From: Gracilariopsis chorda
Lineage: Eukaryota > Rhodophyta > Florideophyceae > Gracilariales > Gracilariaceae
DNA: 64,000 bases
Reading direction: 5' to 3'
Assembly (NCBI GenBank): GCA_003194525.1
Contig: NBIV01000132.1
Location: 1-64,000, forward strand
Shown here piece by piece: positions 20,962 to 32,364 of the stretch (position 1 is its first letter; every line of letters starts with the position of its first letter). Made by a program: the position numbers and the translations under genes. The notes beneath the pieces were generated by a model. That model was given only the letters and a program-made list of their open reading frames with translations, was not told the origin of the DNA and made no database searches.

Positions 20962-22350
20962 TACCCTGTAAATCATTGATTCACGTTACGATGGATGAAA
21001 TTATGAATGAATGGGCAGTGGAAACCGGGCAAATTTTGGTTGTAGAGCGTACTAACGACAGTTACAGCAGCGAAAAGTAGATCAGGATAGTGGCTTGCTC
21101 TTCTCCGGTCTTGGACGTCTAGGATCTCGTCAAAGACAGGGCTTAAGTAAGCAAGACAACGCGGTAAACATTCGGTCACAAAGACGATCAAGATCAGACG
21201 TGGACTTCCACATGGAATGCACACCAGGACGCCATATGGCCTCGCAATAGAGCGCCATTGTATCGGGGTAACAGTTTGTACTTAGCACAAACATTGGAAC
21301 TTATCGTAGACAGAGTTCGTATCTCACACAAACATTGAATCTCCGTTTTCGTAGAGATTGGCATAGGAATTCCGTTATTCTTAACCCCACTCTCACCAAC
21401 ACATTGTCCAGAGCTAATGAGATTTTAGTGCCTATCTTTGTGGGACGGGTTTTGGACATCAAAGGGAAGGGAACTACAGTTCGGTGTTGAATATCGATAG
21501 AAACATTTCTCAAATATCTGCACCAAGCAAACCATGCGCAAGAATATCCTCTACGTCATTGTTTAGATGTTTAAATCCTTCGTGTTGCCAAGATTTATGT
21601 GCTTCAGAGTTTGCAGAAATGACTTCAAAAGACAGAGATGCGCTCTAAGAAACTTCATTTGCATTCAACAGTACGAAAAGAATAAATTCTTTGTTACAGA
21701 AAAGGGTCAACACTTCTGAAGCCGATAGACTATGAAGAAGGCACAAGACAAACAAAACTCAAGACAGTCGCTTGACTTTGTTTATGGAAAGCAGAATTTT
21801 CCTGTTATCTTGAATCGCGAAGTGACTAGGAAGTCAGGGTTAGTAGTCTCATTCCTTGTGGAAGAATCTCATATGCGCCTCTTTGGAACGTGAGACTCAG
21901 CAGACAATTCCTGGCCCAAGAGACGGTGCTTCCGTTCGTAGAAAAGGAAGCGTGCTTTTGAGGTTTTTGATAGGAGCAACCCATAATTCATCATCGATTT
22001 ATTCAACGGGTTTCCATTGTGCTTCTCTTGATATCATATCTCTCCTTACCTCCATGCAGAACCTATCATCTATAGATAATCTCAGTATATCTATGTGATC
22101 TCGTATAACGTGTCACTTCTTTCTGAGGCGCGGCTGCAAACTGCTTAGGCATGACCAATAACGCATTTAAACCCTCGTGCCTTTGTTGGAAGGATTTCAA
22201 CCCTTGAGGGAGTTTCTGGCTTTCAAGACCCGAACACCTCGACAAAGTTTCCTCGGAATCGGCATCGCTCTTCAAGAACTACGTTTTTCGGTTCCTCTGT
22301 GGATGTGAAGACAGACCTTTATCGAAACTATTTCTACAGTGTTGATAACT
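20962..22350. other. intergenic stretch
   Basis: AT-richer than its surroundings, with no gene recognised. Short frames at 20973-21224 and 21856-22098 have no domain signals. Confidence 0.4.
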
Positions 22351-23844
22351 ATGAATACTCTAAGATGGACTAGAATTGAAAAGGGACAAGCTCTAGCACA
22401 AAACATGGTCATAGGTGGGCACAGTTCAGATCCGAACGATCTTCATTACATGTCGCGTGTTCCCATAAATGGAGCAATGCTGCCCGGGAAGTTCTACCCT
22501 CCGAAATCAAGGTTTTTCTACGCGGAGGATGGAGAGGAAAAAACTTGCAATACAGGGGAAGTACTGGTGTGCGATGATCCTGATGTTCTTGAATGGGTCG
22601 CTTCGTCGAATGGGGACGTACCGACCGGAGCTGTCATCGGGGGATACACAATAAAGGGAGAAGTTCTGTATGCAGGTCGAGCCTGGAAGAACACCGAGCT
22701 TATTCCTGGTCGAATCAGCAGCAAGGATGAGCGCTGCTACGTCACAACTGGACGAAAGGAATTTCACGAAAGGAAGTACGAGGTTCTGGCTGTGAAGCAA
22801 GTCAAACCACATGTTGAGCGCGGTCCTGAAAAGACAGCATTAGTAGTTGGAATCAACTACGTGACTGATGAACAAAACAGACGTATGAAATCTTCGCCCC
22901 ATTTCTTGTTTTCCTCTCCTCAGTTTGAACTTTTTGTACCTTGAACATCTCTTTACTAACATTCTCTGCCTATTCCACATAAAGTCTATGGCTGCGCGAA
23001 CGACGCCAGGCTAATGACTGATCTTCTGGAGGGGAAAGGATTCAGTGTAACTGGATTGTCTGATGATATTCCAGGATGGGCTTCTCCCACATCTGCTCAG
23101 ATTATGGATCATGTCGAAAACCTCTGTCGTGATCGTCAGCCAGGCGATGAAGTCATTTTTACCTACAGTGGCCATGGCACACAAGTGTGGGATAAAAATA
23201 GCGAGGAACGCGACAAAAAAGACGAAGCAATTGTTTCGTCGGGAATTGAAGTAATAACAGATGATATGCTGAAGACAGTGTTCTCCAAGCTGCCGCATGG
23301 TGTGAAAGCTGTGGCTGTTATTGATGCTTGTCATTCCGGGACGTTGTTTGATGGCAAGAACGTCGTCGTATCTGGAAATAAAGTGGACGATGCCACGGTT
23401 TACGGAAGCATAAAGAGTTCCACCGGTAGCGCGAATATTGGTGAAAAATATCTGGCAAGTAGGTTTCTAGATCCCAAGGACATAGCAGGGATTCTTTCTG
23501 AGAAGTACGGGAAAACGGTCCAGCCCAATTTGCAGAGCATTCGCGAAGCTCACGGCGAGCGGGATCACGGAAAGGCGTGGAGTTTCGGTGGAACCATGAC
23601 AGAAAACGTCTGCGCTCTAGTTAGTGGATGTCAAGCGAACGAGTTCAGTTACGAAACAATGATTAACGGGACTAGGAATGGCTTCTTGACATGGGCTTTT
23701 AACGAGGAAGTACGAGCGAACCCAGACGTAACTTTTGTTGACCTCATCTTGAAGATTAGAAAGACTCTCAGTGATGAGGGAACTGAGCAGAATCCGTGTC
23801 TCGAGTGTGCAGAAGCAATGTCTCACTGGAAGGTATTCTCGTAA
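22351..23844 (+). CDS. metacaspase (peptidase C14) with two N-terminal DM9/DUF3421 repeats
   Basis: Inferred exons are 22351-22882 and 22985-23844 (463 aa). The 102-nt intron starts GTATGA, has ACTAAC, and ends AAG; splicing restores RLYGCANDARLM, the expected caspase-fold segment. Residues 13-82 and 86-148 are DM9 repeats; the second reads GAVIGGYTIKGEVLYAGRAW, then ELIPGR, CYV and YEVL. DM9 proteins of animals bind mannose-type glycans. The caspase domain starts near 162 (KTALVVGINY). His241 (YSGHGT) and Cys293 (VIDACHSGT) form the dyad. The C-terminal SGCQANEFSYET region is typical of the p10-like part. There is no signal peptide, so it is probably cytosolic. Metacaspases cleave after Arg/Lys and act in stress and cell death. 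I infer sugar sensing coupled to proteolysis. Confidence 0.85.
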
Positions 23845-25784
23845 ATAATGGACGTGTCTTCTTCGAGACATGCATCTATCACTTTTGAACTTAGCACGTG
23901 AATATCTTTCATCGGGGCATCAAAGTTGTCGTAGCCCATATGGAACCACGATGCTAAATCGCTTTGCGCTGGATGCCGGCTGTGGTGAGGGATCATGCAA
24001 GGTACTGGCGAGTCCCGCGACGGGCACATGCAGTTCCGCCCGTCAAGGTGTGCAGACCTTCCGAAAAGGCTGCAAAAGACTGTGAAGGTACGCCGGATGA
24101 GGAAGCCAAATGGAGATGCAATTGGGTCTATTAGGGGAATTTAGCCGTCGAGTAGATGATTAGCCTTCTACTTCTTCTAGAAAGTTAACTCCGCTGCCTC
24201 GGAACTAGAGGCACGTGCCCGTAAACACACACACATCTTTCATCGCATATATGCCCATCAGTACTAAACGCAGTAAACTAGAAGTACACCAGTAATATTC
24301 GGTACATACATACCTTAGTGAGAGGAGAGTTCCAGGACACGACCTTTTCTTCTTTTCAAGGTGTCCGATTGTTGGAGTAGCGAAATAGGTCGTGAAAACA
24401 GAATCGTAGTTGATACTAAAGGTCGGGTACAAAACAATCCGCCATCACGAGGTGTACCCGTCTTCCCTCCGCGAACTGGGGAAGGGAAATGGAATGGTGA
24501 TTGGGTCTCTCTCGGAGACAAGTTTTTCGGTCATAAGAAAAGAAAGAGATCAGCACACTCTTCCGAAAGTTCAAAGCTTATCTTGCGATGAACATGATGT
24601 TTTGGGTTCTGAATGGGCATAAGAGGCGTTGATGGATTTTGGAGTACGCGTGCTCAAGATTTTGAGATACCAAGGTTACGATGTTTCATTTGAGCTGTCA
24701 GTCCGTAGCCGTGGTGATGTACCGAAGGCCAGCTATGCGCAACATTAGTCTTGTTTCTCTAGATTTTCAATGAAACGTATCATACCCTTGGTAATAGTGG
24801 ACTCATTCGAGCCAATATTTGTGGCGTTTTGTCGCAAGACGATCTCTGCATTCGACGCTAGCTATTTAAGAGTGCTCGGTTCCTTTGAAGCAGCTGCTGG
24901 TACAAATATAAGTTGATCAGGTAACGTTAAAGTGGTGCGATCTTGTGTCACGATTGTAATCGCAAATCCCGCCCTACCCAGCCCGGGAACAGTACATCTC
25001 TTGTGGAGAGTTCTGAGTGCAATGAGTTGTGCTCATTTGCATGGTGATTTAAGACATGGCAGTCTACACCGCCCTGGTTTTCCATACATTAAATATCTTA
25101 CGCCCAAATGCGTCGTCTCGGCGAGCAATAATCTTCGCTTCCTTTACAGGCCTACTTCTGCAGACAACGTGTTCAGCATGCTCTATAACCATCTGAAAAA
25201 GATCTCAGAGGATTCTCCTTTGCCCTTTTCTAATATCCCGCCATACTCATCCACTGCGGCAGCTCTTTCTTCTAGTGTTCTACTTTATTTTTGCTGAATT
25301 GCTCTCTATGTTGTGTTTCAACAGCTTTGCTACCCTACCTAACTGTTGAGAACTGCGGGAGTGGTCGTGCTAGGACTGGAACCCGTTTGACGGTGTTCTA
25401 GAAAAAGTACTCATAGTGCTTACCAGCTGAGCTGCGGCCGCTCATATGCTTACTCAAGGCACAAGGCTGGATGTGTCGAAGCACTGATATTGTGTTTCGA
25501 TCCGCAGCCAGTTAACACTACCAAAAGGTACACAAACCAATAAAGATCTGGGCGAACAAAGACTTGCAATGACGAAACAATAGACATTTTTACCCGAGTA
25601 AGTTGAAAGAGAGTCCACACAAAGGTATGACCTTATTCTCAACAACGATTCTCCCTTTCTTACGTAGATGATGTAGACATCTACATGTGTTCTCAAGCAG
25701 CACTACCCAGCGCTACACAGTCAGCGACGTTGAACTCATCTGCCCCGCTTGTCTCCTCCGAAACGCAGACTGAAACAGCCATGG
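23845..25784. other. gene-poor stretch
   Basis: No supported gene. A frame at 24932-25297 has a segment HGDLRHGSLHRPG, which recalls a kinase loop but lacks every other kinase feature. A weak tRNA-like stretch lies at 25361-25441 on the minus strand. Confidence 0.4.
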
Positions 25785-26748
25785 TTACCATGGATCGAAA
25801 ACATAGTCGTCAACGACACACCTCGCTGAAGATGCTTCATAGCGTTCACCCGCCTCACATTGTCCACATCCGTTTATATCTACCAAATAAACCATGTCTA
25901 GTGGACACTCGAAGCATGTCGAAGCCCCATGACGTGCAAAACTTCCCTGAGAACACACATCACAGTAGGTCATACCAGAACGACGAGTGAACCGGTTAAG
26001 TCCACATTCATCGCATTCCAAGAGCAAAAGATTATAGTATGAACCTGGGGGGCATTTTCCTCAAGTATTGCTGGAATTAAAATATTGCTGTCCCCTAGGA
26101 CATGCGAAACACTTCACAGCGCCCTTTCCCGACACAACGAATTGCCGCCACAACGGTAACAAGATTCCATCACATTCGGAACATCTGTAAATGAACCTGG
26201 ACGACAATCGAGACACTCCAGGTCGTGAGAAGAGTAATATTTTCCAGCAGGACATGATCACCGCTGCCATTCCGAAGAAGAGTTTGGTTTTCAGGGCAAA
26301 AAGTGCAGTTCGTAGAGCCATACGAAGAATGCGAATTTGGTGGACATGGAAGGCACGGCATTAATCCTTCCTTTGCTTTGAAAAAACCTGGCCGACATCT
26401 CGTGCAGCCGGTATAGTGTTCTGCGTCATAAAACCTTCCAGCTGCGCAAACTCCACAGGTGTTTCCACTCAATATTTTTGTTCCTTGGGGGCATGTGGTA
26501 CAACTGCAAGCTCCGGCCATAGAAGTGGTATTCGGAGGGCAACGCAAGCATTCATTTTGTCCAGCTTGTGGTTGGTATGTTCGAGGCACGCATTCCCAGC
26601 ATTCTCCATAGTATTCTCGGAAACCAGGGCTGCATGGGGTACAGGAACCGTTAAAGGATGTGCGTGATCCCGGTGGGCATGATGTGCTGGCTAACTCTAA
26701 TAGAACGTGTACGATGAAGATTATAAGGAGGGCAACCAATGGTCGCAT
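25785..26748 (-). pseudogene. frameshifted GCC2/GCC3 cysteine-rich secreted protein
   Basis: The 5' part is well kept: ATG at 26746-26748, a signal peptide (MRPLVALLIIFIVHVLLELA), then CPPGSRTSF, CTPCSPGFREYYGECWEC and further modules like those of the 11895-13832 protein. Near 26255 the module pattern continues only in another frame (CPAGKYY, CRPGSFTDVP). Near 26150 it changes frame again (VKCFACPRGQQYF). An in-frame TGA follows at about 26061, and modules resume to 25785 (CDECG...YCDVC...CFECP). Nothing is missing between the pieces, so small indels rather than introns fit. A TATA box lies about 98 bp upstream. Confidence 0.7.
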
Positions 26749-26845
26749 GGTACGAAGTACGAAAGTTGCTTACGACGGATACGAAAAGAAATATGAAAGG
26801 ACCTGTTTGAGATATCCGGGCGCGGTAGAGGAGAAACAAATGGTC

Positions 26846-26853
26846 TATATATA
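26846..26853 (-). promoter_or_regulatory. TATA box of the decayed GCC-repeat gene
   Basis: TATATATA about 98 bp upstream of the ATG at 26748, at nearly the same spacing as in the intact paralogue (101 bp). Confidence 0.5.
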
Positions 26854-26869
26854 CACTTTAATTGTCTAG

Positions 26870-28791
26870 CTTGCGCTTTCACAGGAAAACCCCTGCAAGA
26901 CGGGCTTGTACTTACCTGCGATACTTATTCATCCCTGGATTCCGTTCCAGTGAGGTACGCAACCCTTGCCTGCCGCCTTGATGCATGCAGCAAATGCTTG
27001 TTCTTATACTTTGAAGGGAAGGGGAGGCGCCACGAACCCTGTAAGTGATCCGTAGAACTGGCCGCAGTTGCTTCTCCTCGCGTTACCATGTTGAAACCTA
27101 CGTGTATCGGACAAATACGATCGATGCTAGCGCATACGGTTGACTGGAGAAGCTGGACTTACACTGCGTTCAGATGCTTTGCTTTCGAGATGCACAATCC
27201 GGATGTATCAGGGCTATAGGCGCATAGGGGTAAAGGGTTAGATTGCTAGCCTTCCAACCTCCTAGCAGTCTAACCCTTTCTATGGATGTATCGTGTTGTT
27301 ACTGTGAAATAGACGGATAATTAGCTCATGTCTGCGGCACGCTACTCTAAGACGACTACGAACCTTACGCGAGGTTTTGTGAGCTCGCGCTGCTCGCAAG
27401 CAGCTCGCTGAGCTCTCTGCAGGACAATAAACGTCAAGCCTGCCTCACTCCGGGAAGGAGCCCGGAAGAAGGAGGGCAGGCGGGAGGACGATTACTCCCG
27501 ATTTCGTTTTCTGGCGCTTGGCGACGACAAGGCTCTACTGCGCACGTTTCGCACGCGTCTTCTACTACACGCTAGCTCAGTTACGCTATGGCTTTTGCCT
27601 GTAACCAAGCACCGTTTCTGGCGGGATTCCTATCAGTTTGAAGCTGTGATTTCATTAATGTCTGATTTTTCATGCATTTTCTCCAAAAATGACCGCAATA
27701 ATGATGATTCATGAAGAAATCGGCGATTTGCCCTTCGATATGCGACCCAGACACTGTCAGCTACTGTAACAAAACCGGATCATTGATCTGAATCATAATC
27801 CCGATCCATACGTGATAATCACGATCGGATTGTCTGATTTGGATCAAGTTTGATTGAACTAGCTGAGGGATAGGGTTGAGCTCGTGGTGCCAATGTCATG
27901 GAAGGCACGACCTCCCGGGGGCCGCCAGCGGGCACAGATGCACACGTGTGCAAGCACAGGTCGTACAACCTGGCCACGTGTCATATGTGGTACAAGCGGG
28001 GCTTGGCGGTTACATCATGAAAAAACATGAGTTTTCACAGTTTATGTATGAATAATCATGCAAAAAGAAGAAATGCATAAACTTCATGAAATCGTGGGTC
28101 AAACTTTGAAGACCAATGCGCAGCTTGAATAGGATCACGTGTATTTACAAAAGATTAACCGAAGTTGAAACGGATGCTGAGTAACTCAAACACAAAAATT
28201 TGAACTTTCTCAAAATTATTTATATTTGAGTAATTCGCCAGCAAATAAACGGAATTTTGCAGAAGGATTCTTTAAGACTTGGCTCGATACATCACCGCTA
28301 CCACGTCTGGATACGGTCAGACAGCTCGATTGTGTATTCTTCGTGTCATGAAGTGCAGACTGTGCTTCAAGTGCAAGAGCGCTGAATAAAGCTTATTCGC
28401 TGCTCCCCCCAGCCGCCTGTACGGCTTCCTCCTTGACAAAAGCACATTTCGCAACTAAACAATGAAGATCGCACGGAGAGCTTAAAAAGAAATGCAATTG
28501 ACTGAATATCTCCATACAGGAGGGGGGATAGCCATGAGTAGGTAGGTCATATCAATATGTCTCATTATCATGTTTCCAATGAGCCAAAAGTAAAAACCAC
28601 AGTCCACTTATCAAGTTCTATCCGCAACAATTGCACATTCATTCAAAGTTTGCGGGTAAAATTATGCAGGTGATTTCTCCACAAGCTTCGAAACCTTTGG
28701 CACTTCCGCTGCACGCTCCTTTTCTTACACTATAGAAATTTGCAACACGACTGCAACGCCACTACGGTTGTAACGGCCCAATTTACTCATT
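26870..28791. other. gene-free stretch with structured repeats
   Basis: No coding frame above about 60 codons. It holds a hairpin at 27232-27279 (18-nt arms with AAAGGGTTAG) and a GC-rich hairpin-forming block at 27370-27485, including GCCTGCCTC...GAGGGCAGGC at 27438-27481. Confidence 0.45.
27232..27279. repeat. hairpin with AAAGGGTTAG arms
   Basis: AAAGGGTTAGATTGCTAG pairs with CTAGCAGTCTAACCCTTT (one mismatch) around a 12-nt loop. Confidence 0.6.
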
Positions 28792-28840
28792 TGGGCAATT
28801 TTATATCTGAATGTACAACATTCAGATATAAAATTGCCCA
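28792..28840. repeat. perfect 23-bp inverted repeat with 3-nt loop
   Basis: The arms TGGGCAATTTTATATCTGAA(TGT) and their exact complement surround ACA. Just upstream, GCCCAAATT-like bases at about 28777-28785 can pair with the first GGGC, giving a competing hairpin. Confidence 0.8.
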
Positions 28841-31800
28841 TCTTCACCCTCGATTCATGTACTTTGGATGAAAAAGATCTCGACATCGTACATCTTCATA
28901 TTTTTTTCCCTGCGGAGAAGACCAGGGAGGTTCACTCAACGTTTTCCACATCTCCAACCAATCATTGTAAAACCATTTGCTGTTGTTCATTTCCATTTTT
29001 TCGCTGTACAGCGGTATGCGCCTCAATATTATCATGCCTCCGCTGAGTATGCTAAGGCTCAGAAACTATTCAATTCTTCAACTTCAAACATTAAAACTCT
29101 AAACAGTGTAGTCTTTACACTCTTTCAATAGCTCCGAATCTACGTCTCTTTACTCCCTATGAAATCTTGCGACAGGCCACTACAAGGATACGGATATCGA
29201 GCAACATGAAGGCGCGAAACCGGCCATTCTTTCGTTTGTTCATGTGCTAATCCAGGTACCGTCGGTACTTACAGGTACACTTGTGATTCCATTGTTGCGG
29301 CATAGACTTGCTTAGAAGAGGGCCTGCTCAAAGAAAAACTATTCGATTGCAGCTCATGCATCTACGATCTACGACTCAGTCTGTGCTAAAGCATGCTTAA
29401 TATACAAAAACTGGGAATACGTGCGTCTGGTTATACACCCTATTTGGCGACCGCTCCTATTGCGACCTCTGCCCAACAGAATGCTTTCATTCATCAATCG
29501 ATATTTGTGAACCAATATATTCGTCTTCTTCCCTTTTCTTTCGAGTTCTGGTGATGTACAAAATGTATTATTACGCCATCGTCCGCCGCCAGAACTCTAA
29601 AGCGCATTAGCATCATCAGATGGCAATCCTTTGTAGTTTATTTTTCGGGACAGCCGCGAACGCGCAGAAGTTTCTTTCCTAGAAAGGCAACATTCTCACA
29701 AAGGCATGCAACGCAATTGTACGACGTGAGAAGATTTGGCGACGCCTGCGCAAGCAGTAGCTTGTTGCGCTCGAGCGTAGGTCCCTGTAGGCTGTAGAAA
29801 CAAACAAGTAAATGTAAATAAACAGGAGGAACCTGTTGGGTAGGGTGGGAGGTAAGCAAAGAAAAGTGGCTTGAGAAATTGTCAAGGACCTGGAAGAAGA
29901 GCAGCAGAGGTTGATGACCATGGACGTGGAGCCAGTTCGTGAGCAACTCCAATTCCAGTTAAGTAGTCTCTTTTTGTCCTTGGAACTGTTGAGACAGACA
30001 CAAAACGCCTTGACCGTCGACTTCTTGAAGTAGATGTGAAGAAATGCAATGTTATCGTCTTCATTGCTTCTTTCGATTTGATAACTCTTTGGTGTACCGT
30101 CTTTCGATACTGTCCGTAAGAGTACTACATCACGTACAGAAAGGATAGTCTTTCTCCAAGATAACGATACTGTTCTTTCATCACTACCCCGTCGACAGTT
30201 GTTTTTGATGGGCAACGGTTTGCATTTAATCGCAACTTGATGCGGTAGGCTTACAAGTCGGAGGGGCAGAAATATTTGTTCGCAATCAGTAAAACCTACT
30301 GCTATAGCAACGACCTGTGTCGCTGCTAGCGTCGTTTCTTGCTCGTAAGTTCCTGCAAACAGGCATTGGATCGGTGTCCTTTGTCAGAGCCTTATTAAGT
30401 ATTGTTTGTTGACAGTAGAATGTCTCAATTGTCATTACACGCGATATGAATTTGCGTCCCTAGCCGTTCTCCGAATCAAAACTGCAACACATTCACTGCC
30501 ACCCATAACTGATATCCAAACTGTTTCCGACTGACTGCACCCACGCCTTGTTGGCTAGTTTGCCACGTCGTGCGCCCGATTTGGGCTCCAATAAACCCCA
30601 TCTTCGATTTAACCATAAAGATCGGATGTGTAGAGAAAGCTGGCTTCAGTAACGGATGGCATTTTGAGAAAGTTTGGGGTTCAAGAACTCTGCCCGATGC
30701 GTGAATGCAACGCTGCAGGTGACCTCGAATTGGTTACATAAAAGCATATCTGTAAGAAAAGAGGGGACTGCAAAGCCGTTTATGCGGAGGTGTCTCTTCT
30801 CAGTGCTACAACAGGTGGGTCCCTTATACGCTAGAGCAGTGCAACGTACAGTTGGTAGTTGGTACTTGTTTCGACAATTTTGGGCTCCAGCTATTGGGTT
30901 GAGCTCGGTGAGAACAGAGCTTGTACTAGCTAGGTTCTGATGACATTAGGACAGTTCGCGCTGTGAGCTTGGTCGGCTTGTCAAACACATGCCGATCTTT
31001 TTGTGAAAGCGAGTGGACAGTCTTGAGAAATAAAAAGTCTCCGATTGTAAGAACTGAATATGGTGGGAAATACAAGAATGGGCTAATTGGAATGAAAGTT
31101 TATTGGAGCAATTGGTAGCTGCACGCATATATCAGCCAATGCTCCCTTGAGCATACACAGAGTCAGAAATGGGCTGACAATGACAGCGGCTTGTGTATGC
31201 AGTGTCTTGAATATGACACGTTTGCGTGGGTGCAAGAGGACCGTTTCTGGAAGTATTTCGGCAGGACGACGGCGAACTTGGGTTGCTGTCTGCAAACGGT
31301 CACTCTGACGAAAATCGTGATTAGCAGAACCCGCTTTCGACACATTTCTGTGTACAGGTCAGGAAGGGGACCATCACATTGCAATCAAAGGTCTTAGTGG
31401 GCTTCTAGTGAACGAGCGAAGCCAAGTTCTGAACATCACATCCAGATTCTCTCGAAGTTTACTCCGTTTTCTGCTCATCTCTTGACACTGAAGAGAAGAA
31501 GTGGTGAATTCTTTCATTTAATTTCCCACCCGACCGCACTCATACTTGCGTAGGTATGCACTGTTTACTTGATATTTCCATCGCGCTTATTTCGAGAAGC
31601 AAAGAGCAACTTTTGCGATGGAGCGACTCCAAGTCGCAATATATCCCTACTCTCACGATGAGAAGTAAGGATTATCTCGGATGAGCGAAAGAAGCACCTG
31701 GCCCGCAAACCAGGTTTTCCGACACTCAGAAATCAGTTTGGTTCTCTGAAAGGTTCTGGGGGCGTACAAAGCGTAATAAATCAACATAACCTGTTTCCAG

Positions 31801-32364
31801 TGGCCGTTGCTTCGAAATGTCCCAGTGAGCAATTTTAAGCTTTTCCGTTCACTCGATGATTCGAACGTGTGCAATTCTTGCCAGGCCTCCGAAGATTGCC
31901 GTTCCGGCTTCTGGGGCCTGAGCTTGAGATAACGATGTGATCCAACATCGTTATAATGCATCGATGTAAGGAATGTCTGTAATCGCCATAAAGAATTGGT
32001 GTATAAACTGGCTGGCTTTAGGGTTGAAACGGTGAAGTGTCCTTCGTAGTGTAGATGGCTCGCATTCTAACCCTCTATGCCGCTGTAAGATACCACAGGG
32101 GAATTCTTGCTCCCAACAAGGCTCATCGAATGACGGAGCAGCCCTGTATTCTCAATATTCACAGGAACCACGTATACGACGGTCAATACAATCTCCGGCA
32201 TTCTTTTGTGAGAGATGGTACGGTTGCGGTTCATCTAATTTGGGCGTATTAGTTCACCCATGTATTGGCAAGAGGCCCTCTCAACCCTCTTCGTGCTATG
32301 CTTGGCTTTTTTCTGAAGCAGTCTAAAGCTACCCACCTTTTGATATCGAACGGGCACAGTCACG
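28841..32364. other. gene-poor stretch
   Basis: No domain-bearing gene. The longest frame (29679-30215, minus, 178 codons) has no ATG start and no recognisable motif. A 102-codon minus frame at 31653-31961 starts at an ATG but is unremarkable. Confidence 0.4.

Noticed and set aside
24932-25297. Frame with a kinase-like HGDLRHGSLHRPG segment
   Set aside because: No other kinase motif, no ATG start, and the match is too short.
25361-25441. Minus-strand tRNA-like sequence (GCAGCTCAGCTGGTAAGC ... GGGTTCCAGTCC)
   Set aside because: D-arm and T-loop words are present, but the acceptor has two C-A mismatches, the T-stem pairs at only three positions and no anticodon stem forms. At best a tRNA relic.
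27232-27283. CTAACCC/GGGTTAG words as telomeric repeat
   Set aside because: The words occur singly, not in tandem arrays, and are scattered through the window.
29679-30215. 178-codon minus-strand frame
   Set aside because: No ATG start, no recognisable domain and a composition like noncoding sequence.
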